In this document: one piece after another, positions 1-9,474 of the stretch
How the letters are laid out: every line of letters starts with the position of its first letter
Numbering within the stretch: position 1 is the stretch's first letter
Translations under genes and position numbers: made by a program
Notes under the pieces: generated by a model
Seen by the model: the letters and a program-made list of their open reading frames with translations, nothing else
Told to the model about the DNA's origin: nothing
Database searches by the model: none
Assembly (NCBI GenBank): GCA_947488085.1
Contig: CANKYI010000001.1
Span: 1,559,928-1,623,927, forward strand
DNA: 64,000 nt
Reading direction: 5' to 3'
From: an uncultured Erythrobacter sp.
Lineage (GTDB): Bacteria; Pseudomonadota; Alphaproteobacteria; Sphingomonadales; Sphingomonadaceae

Positions 1-407
1 ACGAGCCTAGGTCCGGGCGCGACAATTCCGGACACCGGGCCGCCGTCCCACTCCACATCAATCAGATCGCGGGAAAAGCCGATATCGACCGTGACCTCGC
101 CACCTGCGCTGGTCGCGCAGGTCGCGCGCTGTGCCCAGCCTTTTTGCCCCCGCGCTGATGTCCCGGCGATTGTCTCGATTGAAAGCACCTGTTCGCAATC
201 AATGCTAGAGCGGCGGAACCATACGTCTTCACCCGGTCCCGAGATTGGGAATTCGGCCTCTTGCGTAACAGCACTGGATGCTGAGTATTGCTCAATCAGC
301 GCGTCTTTCTCCGCCGCTCGACCAAGCTGCCAAAAGCCCAGCCACACCATTGTGACAACGGCGGCAAGAACCAGCACAGTCGGGATAATCGGCAATTGGC
401 GGATCAT
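1..407 (-). CDS. SURF1 family cytochrome oxidase assembly protein (3' end outside window)
   Basis: Reading from the ATG at 407 towards base 1 gives 135 open codons with no stop, so the C-terminal part lies beyond the window. The protein opens with a transmembrane segment (residues 7-26) followed by GFWQLGRA, the conserved N-terminal signature of SURF1. SURF1 is an inner-membrane factor that helps insert haem a into subunit I of aa3 oxidase. Its ATG overlaps the stop codon of the DUF983 gene (ATGA), so it is translationally coupled as the last visible gene of the oxidase operon. Start and family are clear; only the length is unknown. Confidence 0.88.
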   Translation of the reverse strand, partial: MIRQLPIIPTVLVLAAVVTMVWLGFWQLGRAAEKDALIEQYSASSAVTQEAEFPISGPGEDVWFRRSSIDCEQVLSIETIAGTSARGQKGWAQRATCATSAGGEVTVDIGFSRDLIDVEWDGGPVSGIVAPGPRL

Positions 408-784
408 TGGCTTTGGCCCTCGCTGTCTTCAAACGCTTCGTACAACAACGCAGTTTTGAACAAGCGCAACGTCCCGATCACCCCAAACACCGTCACCGGT
501 GCCCAAAACGCCGCCTGCAACCAGAGCGGTGGGCGAAACATGGTCTCAACCCCATAGGCAATCAGGATCAGCACAATCGCGATCAAAGCCGTCAGCACTC
601 CGCCAAGCCGCCCACCGCGTTCCAACGAACCCAGATCGAGATCACATTGCCGACAGGTCATCGCGACACGCGCAGGCGCTTCAAACAGCGTCTTCTCGCC
701 ACATCGGGGGCATAGACCCAAAAGGGCAGCCCGAAATATTCCGGACTGCCCTTTTTGTGTCTCAGAGCTTTCGCCCGGATTCAT
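404..784 (-). CDS. DUF983 family small zinc-ribbon membrane protein
   Basis: 126 residues. A zinc-ribbon-like pair, CPRCG at about residue 25 and CRQC at about 44, is followed by two hydrophobic segments (about 62-78 and 85-108). This is the layout of DUF983 proteins, which sit in alphaproteobacterial oxidase operons and have no firmly proven role. The gene starts on the last base of the coxC stop codon (TGATG) and its own stop overlaps the SURF1 start, so it is coupled on both sides. Codons 10-22 form a strong terminator-like hairpin on the transcript, described separately. An assembly role in the aa3 oxidase is inferred from context only. Confidence 0.85.
   Translation of the reverse strand: MNPGESSETQKGQSGIFRAALLGLCPRCGEKTLFEAPARVAMTCRQCDLDLGSLERGGRLGGVLTALIAIVLILIAYGVETMFRPPLWLQAAFWAPVTVFGVIGTLRLFKTALLYEAFEDSEGQSQ
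720..755 (-). terminator. Terminator-like hairpin inside the 5' end of the DUF983 gene
   Basis: On the minus-strand transcript, AAAAGGGCAG pairs with CTGCCCTTTT. The stem is extended by one G-U wobble and three more pairs, with a short A/U-rich loop and U residues at the 3' side. The wobble pair forms only in the sense RNA of the oxidase operon. The element begins about 30 bases after the coxC stop, so it could end or stabilise the upstream mRNA and limit expression of DUF983 and SURF1. It encodes amino acids as well, so chance is possible. Confidence 0.5.
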
Positions 785-1668
785 CAGTGCACTTCAGCGC
801 CCGCACCGCCCCAGATATAAATGGCGATAAACAGGAACAACCACACCACATCGACAAAGTGCCAATACCATGCAGCCGCTTCGAAACCGAAATGCTGACG
901 CGAGGTGAAGTGGCCGATATAGGCGCGGTATAGGCATACAGCGAGGAAGATCGTGCCGATCAGAACGTGGAAACCGTGGAAGCCGGTCGCCATGTAAAAT
1001 GCCGAGCTGTAGGTGTTCTGGCCGAAGACAAACGGCGCAACGCTGTATTCGTATGCTTGGATTGCGCTGAACAGCACGCCCAAAGCAACCGTCGCCCACA
1101 GACCCTGCTTCAAACCTTCACGGTCACCATGGATCAGCGCGTGATGCGCCCATGTGACGGTCGTGCCAGAGCACAGCAGGATCAGCGTGTTGAGCAGTGG
1201 CAGGCTGAAGGGGTCGAGCACTTCCATGCCATCGGGCACAAGCGTGCCGAGCGCCGTAACACCTTCAGAAATGAACAAGTTGGTGGTCGCCTGATCGGCA
1301 GTTCCCGCAGCGGCCACTTCAAGCGGCGCGGGGAACAGAGCAAAGTCGAAAAAGCTCCAGAACCAACCGACAAAGAACATGACTTCCGATGCGATAAACA
1401 GGATCATGCCGTAACGCATGTGCAGTTGCACCACAGGCGTGTGATCGCCGCGTTGCGCTTCAACTACGACATTCTTGAACCAGAAGAAGAACGTCGCGAG
1501 CAGCCCGGCGAGTCCAGCCCACATCACAATATTGGAGGCGGCCCCGAACAAATCAGGGTAAAAGCTCAAGACCATGCCGCTGGTGAAAGTCAGCCCCGAA
1601 AACGCGCCGATCAGCGGCCACGGATCCGGGTCAAGAATGTGATAATCGTGGTTTACATTGCCAGCCAT
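784..1668 (-). CDS. coxC: Cytochrome c oxidase subunit III
   Basis: 294 residues with seven predicted membrane helices, the usual form of COX3. The conserved ILFIASEVMFFVGWFWSFF stretch, with the buried glutamate near residue 95, and the C-terminal WYWHFVDVVWLFLFI are clear family signatures. Subunit III stabilises the catalytic core of aa3 oxidase and affects proton uptake and turnover lifetime. It lies downstream of ctaG with a 45-base gap and runs directly into the DUF983 gene. The ATG at 1668 is followed by the typical N-terminus with His and Pro before the first helix. Confidence 0.97.
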   Translation of the reverse strand: MAGNVNHDYHILDPDPWPLIGAFSGLTFTSGMVLSFYPDLFGAASNIVMWAGLAGLLATFFFWFKNVVVEAQRGDHTPVVQLHMRYGMILFIASEVMFFVGWFWSFFDFALFPAPLEVAAAGTADQATTNLFISEGVTALGTLVPDGMEVLDPFSLPLLNTLILLCSGTTVTWAHHALIHGDREGLKQGLWATVALGVLFSAIQAYEYSVAPFVFGQNTYSSAFYMATGFHGFHVLIGTIFLAVCLYRAYIGHFTSRQHFGFEAAAWYWHFVDVVWLFLFIAIYIWGGAGAEVH

Positions 1669-1713
1669 GGTAATTGTCCCATCCCTAGGAGAAATGCGTC
1701 GTATTGCGAGCGG

Positions 1714-2295
1714 TCAAGACCCTGATACGGGGTCTATCGCGCGGTGAAAAGTGTAACTGAGTGTTATTTGCTCGATATCGCCGATCACCTCATCATCCAA
1801 GATGGCCGGATCGACGTAATAGAGTACCGGCATATTGACCTCTTGGCCCGGTGCCAGCGTCTGCTCGGTGAAGCAGAAACATTGTATCTTGTTGAAGTAG
1901 ATGCCTGCTTGCGCAGGCTCTACGTTGAATGTCGCGGTGCCGGTTACCGGCTCGCTGGAATTGTTGCGCGCCACATAGGTCGCAATGTCGCGCTGGCCGA
2001 TGCGCACGGTGTCGGTAGATTGTGACGGGCGAAATTCCCATGGCACATCGCGCGCGGTCGACGCATCAAAGCGGATTGAAATGTCGCGGGTGGTTGCCAG
2101 CGCTGCGGCGCGGTTAGCATCCGCCTCGCTCGCAACTTGCGTGGTCCCGCCAAATCCGGTGACGCGGCAGAATAGATCGTAAAGCGGCACCGAAGCATAG
2201 CCGAGCCCCAACATCGCGAGCGCGCCAAATATCGCCAACGCACCCGTTTGCGCGTTTTTACGATCCGCTTCGCTTTGAATGGGAGCAGACGCCAT
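1714..2295 (-). CDS. ctaG: Cytochrome c oxidase assembly protein CtaG (Cox11)
   Basis: 193 residues: one N-terminal membrane helix (about 18-38), then a periplasmic immunoglobulin-like domain. The copper-binding CFCF motif near residue 139, preceded by FNKIQ, and the conserved YASVPLYDLFCRVTGFGG just after the helix identify Cox11/CtaG. It delivers copper to the CuB site of subunit I. The start follows the stop of the 41-residue gene by one base. Its position between ctaB and coxC is the standard alphaproteobacterial order. Confidence 0.96.
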   Translation of the reverse strand: MASAPIQSEADRKNAQTGALAIFGALAMLGLGYASVPLYDLFCRVTGFGGTTQVASEADANRAAALATTRDISIRFDASTARDVPWEFRPSQSTDTVRIGQRDIATYVARNNSSEPVTGTATFNVEPAQAGIYFNKIQCFCFTEQTLAPGQEVNMPVLYYVDPAILDDEVIGDIEQITLSYTFHRAIDPVSGS

Positions 2296-2296
2296 A

Positions 2297-2422
2297 TCAG
2301 TCGCTCATCCTAACAACGGTGATCGCGTAAAACAGCACCGCGAAAAACAACAGGGTTCCGCCAACCACAAGGTTGCGGCTTTTCTGACGCCGCTTGAATT
2401 CTGTCTCTTCGTCGGGCGTCAT
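2297..2422 (-). CDS. Short single-pass membrane protein of the oxidase operon (41 aa)
   Basis: A 41-residue gene that fills the gap between ctaB and ctaG. It starts in ATGA overlap with the ctaB stop and ends one base before the ctaG start. The product has a charged cytoplasmic-type N-terminus (acidic, then KRRQKSR) and one hydrophobic helix of about 20 residues. Short one-helix proteins occur at this place in many alphaproteobacterial cta operons. By analogy it may be a small accessory subunit or an assembly helper, but the sequence itself proves no function. The tight coupling on both sides is the main reason to accept it. Confidence 0.8.
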   Translation of the reverse strand: MTPDEETEFKRRQKSRNLVVGGTLLFFAVLFYAITVVRMSD

Positions 2423-3366
2423 GCGAACATCCCTGCGCCGATGATGCCCTGCGCCGCGAGCACGCGGTCGGCGACAAGCGCTGCGAACAGCACGAAGAGG
2501 TAATAGATGCTAAATTTGAACAGCGTCTTTTCCGGCGTCATGGTATCCTCGTCAGCGCGTTCCCGCGTGCCAACCGGCATGGCGAGCACGAAGAACAAGA
2601 CCGAAAGCACAACAGCGACCGAGCCATAGACCCAGCTCGTCCCGCCAATTGCCCATGGCGCAATCGCCACCGGTGCCAGCAGAACGGTGTAGGCAAGGAT
2701 CTGGCGGCGCGTCGAACGCTCGCCTGCGACCACGGGCATCATCGGAATACCGACTTTCGCGTAGTCAGACTTCATAAACAGGGCGAGTGCCCAAAAATGC
2801 GGCGGCGTCCACATGAAGATGATGGCGAAGAGTAGCACGGGCATTGCCGTGATCTCACCCGTCACCGCGATCCAACCGATCAAGGGCGGGAATGCGCCCG
2901 AACCGCCACCGATGACGATGTTCTGAGGCGTGCGCGGCTTTAGCCACATTGTGTAGACGACAGCGTAATAGATAATCGCAACCAGCAACATCGCCGCTGC
3001 GAGCCAGCCAATCGCGACACCCATCAGGAACACTGAGACCGCCGAAAGGAATATACCAAAATCACGAGCATCTTCGCGACGCATCCGGCCGCTTGGTAAC
3101 GGGCGCGACTGAGTGCGCTTCATGCCCGCATCCAGCTCAACTTCCCACCAATGGTTGAGCGCCGCTGATCCGCCCGCTCCCATCGCAATCGCAAGGATCG
3201 CTGTGAAGCCAAGGATCGGGTGAATGTTACCCGGCGCCGCCAGCAGTCCGCAGATCGCAGTAAAGATCACCAGCGTCATGACGCGCGGCTTTGTCAGCGT
3301 GAAGAAATCACGCCATTCTGCCGGCAGGTTCGACGTCTTTGCAGTGGTGTTTGCAGCGGTGTTCAT
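2419..3366 (-). CDS. ctaB: Protoheme IX farnesyltransferase (haem O synthase)
   Basis: 315 residues from the ATG at 3366. The open frame extends upstream, but the conserved protein begins here and the preceding residues look like spacer translation. It is a UbiA-type prenyltransferase with about eight helices. The first Asp-rich site is recognisable as [20 protein letters not shown], and [10 protein letters not shown] marks the start of helix one. It adds farnesyl to haem b to make haem O, the precursor of haem A needed by subunit I. It lies 114 bases below coxA in the same direction and overlaps the 41-residue gene by four bases. Confidence 0.95.
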   Translation of the reverse strand: MNTAANTTAKTSNLPAEWRDFFTLTKPRVMTLVIFTAICGLLAAPGNIHPILGFTAILAIAMGAGGSAALNHWWEVELDAGMKRTQSRPLPSGRMRREDARDFGIFLSAVSVFLMGVAIGWLAAAMLLVAIIYYAVVYTMWLKPRTPQNIVIGGGSGAFPPLIGWIAVTGEITAMPVLLFAIIFMWTPPHFWALALFMKSDYAKVGIPMMPVVAGERSTRRQILAYTVLLAPVAIAPWAIGGTSWVYGSVAVVLSVLFFVLAMPVGTRERADEDTMTPEKTLFKFSIYYLFVLFAALVADRVLAAQGIIGAGMFA

Positions 3367-3480
3367 ATCAGCTCTTGGCTTTGGTCTCTTATTCGAAAGA
3401 GAGCGCGCCTTCACAGCACGCCCTCTCCCTTTTTCATTTGTCTCACCTTGCCGAGGAAGTCCCAGCAAGGTCGATCACGG

Positions 3481-5193
3481 TTAAGCAGTCGCTGGACGGT
3501 GATCGTGGTAATCGTGGTGATCCTCGATCACGGGAAGCGTTTCGAACTGGTGGTATGGCGGCGGGCTAGGCAGCGTCCATTCCAGTGTCGTTGCGCCTTC
3601 GCCCCATGGGTTCGCTTCAGCCTTTTTGCCAGCAAGGAATGCGTAAGCAAGGTTGATGAAGAACAGCAGCATGGATGCAGCCATAATCACATAGCCGATG
3701 GAGCTGATCGAGTTCCAGTAAGCAAACTGCTCAGGGAAATCAGGGATACGGCGCGGCATCCCGTTCATGCCCAAGAAGTGCTGTGGGAAGAAGATCACGT
3801 TCACGCCGATGAAGAACGTCCAGAAATGGATGTGGCTCAGCATTTCCGAATGCATCCGCCCGCTCATCTTCGGGAACCAATAATAGAAGCCCGCGAACAA
3901 CGAGAACACGGCACCCATCGACAGCACGTAATGGAAGTGCGCGACGACGTAATATGTGTCGTGAAGGTTGTCATCGACCCCGCCATTGGCCAGAACGACG
4001 CCGGTCACACCGCCCACGGTGAACAGGAAGATGAAGCCCAATGCCCAAACCATCGGTGATTTGAACTCAAGGCTGCCGCCCCACATGGTCGCGATCCAGC
4101 TGAAGATTTTCACTCCGGTAGGGACAGCGATAACCATCGTGGCCGCGGTGAAATACATCTTCGTATTTACGTCGAGGCCCACGGTATACATGTGGTGCGC
4201 CCACACGACGAAGCCGACGACGCCAATCGCAACCATCGCATAAGCCATGCCGAGATAGCCAAAGACAGGTTTTTTCGAGAAGGTCGCGACGATCTGCGAG
4301 ATCATGCCAAAGCCTGGCAGGATCATGATGTAGACCTCTGGGTGACCAAAGAACCAGAACAGGTGCTGGTAAAGAACAGGGTCTCCGCCGCCCGCAGGAT
4401 CAAAGAATGTCGTGCCAAAGTTACGATCAGTCAGCAGCATCGTAATCGCAGCGGCAAGCACCGGAAGCGCGAGCAGCAGCAAGAATGCTGTAACCAACAC
4501 CGACCATACGAACAACGGCATTTTGTGCAGAGTCATACCCGGCGCGCGCATGTTGAAAATGGTGGTGATGAAGTTGGTTGCACCAAGAATCGAGCCTGCG
4601 CCCGCCAAGTGCAACGAGAAGATGGCAAAATCGACGGCTGGCCCCGCAGAACCTGTGGTGGAAAGCGGTGCATAAACGGTCCAGCCGACACCAGCACCAA
4701 GACCGCCGCCACCCGGCACGAACAGCGAGAACAGCAAGCTCAGGAAGCCAACAACGGTCAACCAGAACGAGATGTTGTTCATACGCGGGAACGCCATATC
4801 CGGCGCACCAATCATCAAGGGTACGAACCAGTTACCAAAACCGCCAATCATCGCCGGCATTACCATGAAGAAGACCATGATCAGGCCGTGAGCGGTGATA
4901 AACACGTTCCACATATGGCCTGTCGCCGCGAGATCCTCTGGCGAGGAACCGGCAAACCAGTGCAGATATTGAATGCCCGGCTCAGCCAGCTCAAACCGCA
5001 TCACGCCGGAAATCGCGCCGCCGATGATCCCTGCGATAATCGCAAAAATCAGATAGAGCGTGCCGATATCCTTGTGGTTGGTCGACATGAACCAGCGGGC
5101 AAAAAAGCCCGGTTTGTGGTCCGCGTGATCATGCGAATGATCCCCGCCATGACCGGCGGTTGGAGCGTCGAAACCTTCTGCGGTGGTGGCCAT
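3481..5193 (-). CDS. ctaD: Cytochrome c oxidase subunit I
   Basis: 570 residues, twelve membrane helices. [15 protein letters not shown] carries the CuB histidine and the cross-linked tyrosine. [19 protein letters not shown] holds the haem a3 and haem a histidines, and [12 protein letters not shown] and [13 protein letters not shown] are typical of A-type aa3 oxidases. Subunit I reduces oxygen to water at the haem a3-CuB centre and pumps protons. The N- and C-termini are rich in histidine ([13 protein letters not shown] and EDHHDYHDH), which may bind metal weakly or be neutral. It is followed by ctaB, which supplies haem O. Confidence 0.98.
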   Translation of the reverse strand: MATTAEGFDAPTAGHGGDHSHDHADHKPGFFARWFMSTNHKDIGTLYLIFAIIAGIIGGAISGVMRFELAEPGIQYLHWFAGSSPEDLAATGHMWNVFITAHGLIMVFFMVMPAMIGGFGNWFVPLMIGAPDMAFPRMNNISFWLTVVGFLSLLFSLFVPGGGGLGAGVGWTVYAPLSTTGSAGPAVDFAIFSLHLAGAGSILGATNFITTIFNMRAPGMTLHKMPLFVWSVLVTAFLLLLALPVLAAAITMLLTDRNFGTTFFDPAGGGDPVLYQHLFWFFGHPEVYIMILPGFGMISQIVATFSKKPVFGYLGMAYAMVAIGVVGFVVWAHHMYTVGLDVNTKMYFTAATMVIAVPTGVKIFSWIATMWGGSLEFKSPMVWALGFIFLFTVGGVTGVVLANGGVDDNLHDTYYVVAHFHYVLSMGAVFSLFAGFYYWFPKMSGRMHSEMLSHIHFWTFFIGVNVIFFPQHFLGMNGMPRRIPDFPEQFAYWNSISSIGYVIMAASMLLFFINLAYAFLAGKKAEANPWGEGATTLEWTLPSPPPYHQFETLPVIEDHHDYHDHRPATA

Positions 5194-5249
5194 CGTTTGC
5201 GTCTCTTCAGTTCGGTTTAAATCGTAATTCTAAGTGTCAAAGCTGCGAT

Positions 5250-6251
5250 TCACGCAGGCTCTTGTGCGGCTTCTTCGTCAGAAGGAGCCTCTTCGGCGCC
5301 CTCTTCAACAGCAGTGTCAGCCAATTCTTCCGCGCCCGGCATCGTGCCGCCCTGCGAAGCAACCCAAATCTCAAACTGCTCCATCGGAACCGCTTCAACT
5401 GCGATAGGCATGTAACCATGCAGCGAACCGCATAGTTCCGAGCATTGCCCATAATACACACCGGGCTCATCAATCACGAGCATCCGCTCATTCAAACGAC
5501 CCGGCACCGCGTCTTGCTTGAACCACAGTGACGGAACCGCAAAAGCGTGGATCACATCAGCGGCAGTTGTCTGCATGCGGATAGGCACGCCAACCGGCAC
5601 AACCATGCGATTATCAACAGCCAATTGATGCGTTTCACCACTGTTCAGCGCTTCGTTTGCATCCAGCATGTTGGAGATAACTTCGACGTCATGATCGGGA
5701 TATTCGTAACCCCAATACCACTGATACCCGACTGCCTTTACCGTAATCGCATCGGCGGGCGGTGTTTCATACTGGCGCGCCAACAGGGTGATCGAGGGAA
5801 CCGCAATCACCACGAGGATCAGAGCCGGAATAACCGTCCAGATTACCTCGATCGCGGTGTTGTGTGTTGTCTTTGACGCAACCGGGTTCGCCTTACGATT
5901 AAAGCGCACAACCACATAGAGAAGCAGTCCGAGGACAAACAGGCTGATCAATGTGATCACCGGCATCAAAATCCAGTCATGCATCCAAAGCGCATATTCG
6001 CCATCGGCAGTGTACTGATCTTGGAAAGTCATGCTTTTCCAAGGGTTGGATTCGAAGCTCGTGGGCATGCCTTTATCTTCGACCGGCTCAAGCGATTGAT
6101 AGGTCGGCGCCGCATCAGCCGCCTCCTCCACCGGAGCGACATCAGCCGCGTCTTGCGCAATCGCCATTTGCGGTGCTGCCAATGCGAACACAGCCGCCAT
6201 CAACGCCACAATCCCAAATTTCATACGGGCAAAAGCCTGAACCATTTTCAT
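5250..6251 (-). CDS. ctaC: Cytochrome c oxidase subunit II
   Basis: 333 residues. A signal peptide ends around AIAQ (residue 33), two helices follow at about 93-117 and 134-157, then a cupredoxin domain. The CuA ligands are visible: H235, C270, E272, C274, H278 and M281, within YYGQCSELCGSLHGYMPI. The subunit receives electrons from cytochrome c. It has an acidic Ala/Glu-rich tail of about 30 residues after the CuA domain and a similar acidic linker after the signal peptide. It is the first gene of the oxidase operon, so the operon promoter should lie in the 250-base gap shared with pyrE. Confidence 0.97.
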   Translation of the reverse strand: MKMVQAFARMKFGIVALMAAVFALAAPQMAIAQDAADVAPVEEAADAAPTYQSLEPVEDKGMPTSFESNPWKSMTFQDQYTADGEYALWMHDWILMPVITLISLFVLGLLLYVVVRFNRKANPVASKTTHNTAIEVIWTVIPALILVVIAVPSITLLARQYETPPADAITVKAVGYQWYWGYEYPDHDVEVISNMLDANEALNSGETHQLAVDNRMVVPVGVPIRMQTTAADVIHAFAVPSLWFKQDAVPGRLNERMLVIDEPGVYYGQCSELCGSLHGYMPIAVEAVPMEQFEIWVASQGGTMPGAEELADTAVEEGAEEAPSDEEAAQEPA

Positions 6252-6501
6252 GCCTAATCGGTTTCTCGAATGTATCCCATGCTGGCCGTGTGAGGAGTGT
6301 TGAATTGTGCCCCACGCGTCCAGCGCGCAAATGACATTACTGCCATAGTCTGTCGTCCCCTTAGCCGCGCTTGCTCAGTGCCTCAAGCGCTTCTAGGGAG
6401 AAAAATATGCAAGCATCCATGATGCCTGCGCAATCGGCCTTTTACCTTGGCCAACACAATGCTCGTATTTCCAGCGCGATACCCTACGGAAAATCACTAA
6501 T

Positions 6502-7119
6502 ATGACCACAAACGCAAACGGCGCCCAAACTATCCCCAATACTGTTGAAGAGGTGCTTTCAGAATTCCGCAGCTGCGGCGCATTACTCGAAGGGCATTTC
6601 AAGCTCTCCTCCGGACGGCATAGCGGGCACTACCTACAATGCGCGCGCGTTTTGATGAACCCGGCGCGTGCGGCCCGACTTGCTCAAGGGGTGGTGAATG
6701 GTATCCCAGCGGATGTGCTCGCGGCTGTGGATGTGGTCGTCTCGCCTGCCATGGGCGGCATTATTATTGGGCATGAAGTGGCTCGGGTGCTGGGCAAGGA
6801 CGCACTATTCCTTGAACGACCCGAGGGAACATTTCATTTGCGACGCGGCTTTGCGCTCGAACCCGGCTCCAAAGTTTTGATGGTAGAGGACGTGGTCACG
6901 ACCGGGCTCTCAAGCCGAGAGGCTATCGCGGCCGTCACTGCAGAAGGGGCCGAGGTCATCGCCGAATGTTCATTGATCGACCGATCCTTGGGTTCAGTCG
7001 ATCTGGGTGTGCCGTTCTATCCATTGGCTGCTTTTGATTTCCCAACATATGATGCGGACGACATCCCTCAAGAACTTGCCAACGTAGCTGTTACGAAACC
7101 CGGCAGCCGCAAAGCATGA
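6502..7119 (+). CDS. pyrE: Orotate phosphoribosyltransferase
   Basis: 205 residues. The PRPP-binding loop VLMVEDVVTTGLSS (about 128-141) and the flexible-loop region with LERPEG and FHLRRG identify PyrE. It joins orotate to PRPP to give orotidine monophosphate in pyrimidine synthesis. KLSSGRHSGHYLQC near residue 36 is the expected orotate-binding segment of the longer sphingomonad type. It is transcribed divergently from ctaC and is the first gene of a run with pdxJ, acpS and lepB. The ATG at 6502 is the only good start near the conserved N-terminus. Confidence 0.96.
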   Translation: MTTNANGAQTIPNTVEEVLSEFRSCGALLEGHFKLSSGRHSGHYLQCARVLMNPARAARLAQGVVNGIPADVLAAVDVVVSPAMGGIIIGHEVARVLGKDALFLERPEGTFHLRRGFALEPGSKVLMVEDVVTTGLSSREAIAAVTAEGAEVIAECSLIDRSLGSVDLGVPFYPLAAFDFPTYDADDIPQELANVAVTKPGSRKA

Positions 7120-7129
7120 TGGAATCGCA

Positions 7130-7870
7130 ATGACACATCCCCTCCGGCTTGGAGTGAATATCGATCACGTCGCCACGATCCGAAACGCACGCGGCGGCGA
7201 TCACCCCGATCCTGTGCGCGCGGCAGAAATTGTCGCGCAAGTGGGTGGCGATGGCATCACCGCGCATCTGCGCGAGGATCGCCGGCATATCCGCGATGAG
7301 GATCTCGCACGCATTCAGGATGCAACCGATTTGCCGCTGAATTTGGAGATGGCGGCGACGCCCGAAATGCTGACGATTGCATTGCGCCATAAACCCCATG
7401 CTGCCTGTATCGTCCCGGAAAAGCGAGAAGAACGCACAACCGAAGGTGGATTGGATGCAGCGGGTCTTCACAACACTCTGGTTCCGATTGTCGATCAATT
7501 GCGCGATGCGAATATCCGCGTGTCGTTGTTTATCGAGGCAGATCAGCGTCAATTGGAAACCGCAATTCGTTTGGGCGTACCGGTCGTCGAATTTCACACC
7601 GGTGAATATGCTCACGCAATCCTTGATGGTGATACAGAGCGCACAGCGAAGGAATTGCGCCGCATCACTGATATGTCGGCCCTTGCAGCTAAAAACGGGA
7701 TTGAGCCGCATGCAGGCCACGGCCTGACATTCGACAATGTCCAACCCATCGCTGCCATCCCGCAACTCGCAGAGCTGAATATCGGGCACTATCTGATCGG
7801 AGAGGCTGTGTTCACCGGACTTGAAGGCGCAATCCGGCGGATGCGCGATTTGATGGATGAGGCACGTTGA
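7130..7870 (+). CDS. pdxJ: Pyridoxine 5'-phosphate synthase
   Basis: 246 residues, a TIM-barrel enzyme that closes the pyridoxine ring from 3-amino-2-oxopropyl phosphate and deoxyxylulose 5-phosphate. LGVNIDHVATIRNARGG at the N-terminus, the HLREDRRHI loop, and GHGL plus NIGHYLIGEAVFTGLEGAI at the C-terminus are family landmarks. It begins 10 bases after pyrE and is followed at once by a small membrane protein gene and acpS, a conserved order in sphingomonads. Confidence 0.97.
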   Translation: MTHPLRLGVNIDHVATIRNARGGDHPDPVRAAEIVAQVGGDGITAHLREDRRHIRDEDLARIQDATDLPLNLEMAATPEMLTIALRHKPHAACIVPEKREERTTEGGLDAAGLHNTLVPIVDQLRDANIRVSLFIEADQRQLETAIRLGVPVVEFHTGEYAHAILDGDTERTAKELRRITDMSALAAKNGIEPHAGHGLTFDNVQPIAAIPQLAELNIGHYLIGEAVFTGLEGAIRRMRDLMDEAR

Positions 7871-7872
7871 AT

Positions 7873-8157
7873 ATGGCGGGGGAGGAACTGCCAGAGTTGT
7901 CACGCGGGCAAAAGCTGTGGTCGCTCTCCGCGGCAATCTTGTTTCTAATCGCGGTCGCTTTTCTTGGCTTTGCTCTCAACACGGGCATCATGCGTGGGTT
8001 CGCGATTGGTTGGGTCGCATTGCAGATTTTTGGGTTTGTCGGCGCGCTGAAATTCGCGAAGGGCGATTTCGCGCATCCCTTGTTTAAGTCGCAGGTGATC
8101 CTGCATGGGATTGCGCTAATGCTGCTTGTTGTCGTTATAGTGAGGGCATTCCAATGA
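7873..8157 (+). CDS. Small two- to three-helix membrane protein between pdxJ and acpS
   Basis: 94 residues from the ATG at 7873; a TTG at 7867 overlapping the pdxJ stop is an alternative start. Hydrophobic segments span about residues 17-37, 42-60 and 74-92, separated by short charged turns ([13 protein letters not shown]). I recognise no named family. Its stop overlaps the acpS start (ATGA), so it is co-translated with a pyridoxine gene before it and lipid-related acpS and lepB after it. A structural or lipid-linked role in the membrane is possible but unproven. Confidence 0.75.
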   Translation: MAGEELPELSRGQKLWSLSAAILFLIAVAFLGFALNTGIMRGFAIGWVALQIFGFVGALKFAKGDFAHPLFKSQVILHGIALMLLVVVIVRAFQ

Positions 8158-8555
8158 TCATCGGACTGGGTTCGGACCTTTGCAATATCGACCGGATCGC
8201 CAATTCTCTTGAACGGTTTGGTGAGCGGTTTGAAAACCGTGTCTTTACCGAAACCGAGCGCGCAAAGGCTCGGCGGCGACCCTACACTATCGCTGGAACC
8301 TACGCGAAGCGGTTCGCTGCAAAAGAAGCGTTCAGCAAAGCGGTCGGCACGGGGTTCAGACGCGGCGTTTTCATGAAAGACATCGGCGTTGTGAATGCCC
8401 CTTCTGGCGCACCGACGCTTTCACTAACAGGCGGGGCGGCTAATCGGCTTGAACAAATGATCCCATCGGGCCATGAGGCGCACATTCATCTTACCCTAAC
8501 CGACGATCACCCATGGGCGCAGGCCTTCGTCATCATTGAGGCGATACGGGCGTGA
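8154..8555 (+). CDS. acpS: Holo-[acyl-carrier-protein] synthase
   Basis: 133 residues, the normal AcpS size. [14 protein letters not shown] at the N-terminus supplies a magnesium-binding aspartate, and [16 protein letters not shown] is the diagnostic second motif. AcpS moves 4'-phosphopantetheine from coenzyme A to apo-acyl carrier protein, switching on fatty acid synthesis. It overlaps the upstream small membrane protein gene by four bases. Confidence 0.96.
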   Translation: MIIGLGSDLCNIDRIANSLERFGERFENRVFTETERAKARRRPYTIAGTYAKRFAAKEAFSKAVGTGFRRGVFMKDIGVVNAPSGAPTLSLTGGAANRLEQMIPSGHEAHIHLTLTDDHPWAQAFVIIEAIRA

Positions 8556-8592
8556 TCGTGTGCGTGAACAATCTAAGGCAAAGTATTCACTC

Positions 8593-9456
8593 GTGACCGA
8601 AGACAAAAACGACGAAGCTGAGAAGGTCAATTGGTTCGCCGAATTTCGCGGACTGGCTTTGATGCTGCTGGCAGTGCTGGCGTTCCACAGCTTTGTCGCA
8701 AAGCCATTTTACATCCCCTCCACATCGATGATGCCCGCTCTGCATGTGGGCGATCGTTTGGTGGTGAGCAAATATCCCTATGGATGGTCATGGGCATCGG
8801 CCAGTTTCCACATTCTACCTCGCAGCGATTGGCGCGTCTTTGGCTCCACGCCTGAATATGGCGATGTGGTGATCCCGGTGCATCCCACCCGCAACGAAGA
8901 TTATATCAAGCGTGTTGTCGGCCTACCCGGCGATGTGATCGAAGTGCGAGACAGCCGTCTGATCCTCAACGGTGTGCCAGTAAAGCGCGAAATCGTGCCA
9001 CCAGTGCGCATCCCGTTTGAACCAGAATTGCTGTGTGAAAACGGCCCTTGCCTTGCCAACTTCGAAAGTTATCGGGTGCGCGAGGCGAATGGCGATGAGT
9101 TTTACGAGCCGCCCACCTATCGTGAGACTCTGCCCAATGGCGCGACATATCTCATAATCGATCACAAGACGCAGTTTCTCGACAATTTTGGCCCTTATAA
9201 TGTGCCAGAAGGCAATGTGTTTGTGATGGGCGACAACCGTGATGAAAGCGCCGACAGCCGCGCCTCGGCCGAAGATCGCGGATTGGGTTATGGTGTGCCG
9301 TTAGAAAATATTGGAGGGCGGGCCGAGTTTATCACATTCTCGCTCGACGGATCGGCGACATGGAACCCGTTCAGTTGGTACTCCGCGATGCGCGGTGACC
9401 GTGCGTGGACCACGTTACGCCCTGCCCTTGCCGAGCAGCCACAGCCCGCCGAATAA
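8593..9456 (+). CDS. lepB: Signal peptidase I
   Basis: 287 residues from the GTG at 8593. The frame stays open back into acpS, but the protein that follows this GTG (acidic N-terminus, then one helix at about 19-37) matches the usual family start; a GTG at 8560 is possible. The catalytic serine is in IPSTSMMPAL, the lysine in YIKRVVGLPGDVIEV, and the GDNRDESADSR box is present. It cleaves signal peptides on the periplasmic face of the inner membrane. The gene usually precedes rnc and era in this group; here a DUF3089 gene follows instead. Confidence 0.92.
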   Translation: MTEDKNDEAEKVNWFAEFRGLALMLLAVLAFHSFVAKPFYIPSTSMMPALHVGDRLVVSKYPYGWSWASASFHILPRSDWRVFGSTPEYGDVVIPVHPTRNEDYIKRVVGLPGDVIEVRDSRLILNGVPVKREIVPPVRIPFEPELLCENGPCLANFESYRVREANGDEFYEPPTYRETLPNGATYLIIDHKTQFLDNFGPYNVPEGNVFVMGDNRDESADSRASAEDRGLGYGVPLENIGGRAEFITFSLDGSATWNPFSWYSAMRGDRAWTTLRPALAEQPQPAE

Positions 9457-9474
9457 AACTGGAAAACAGCGCGA

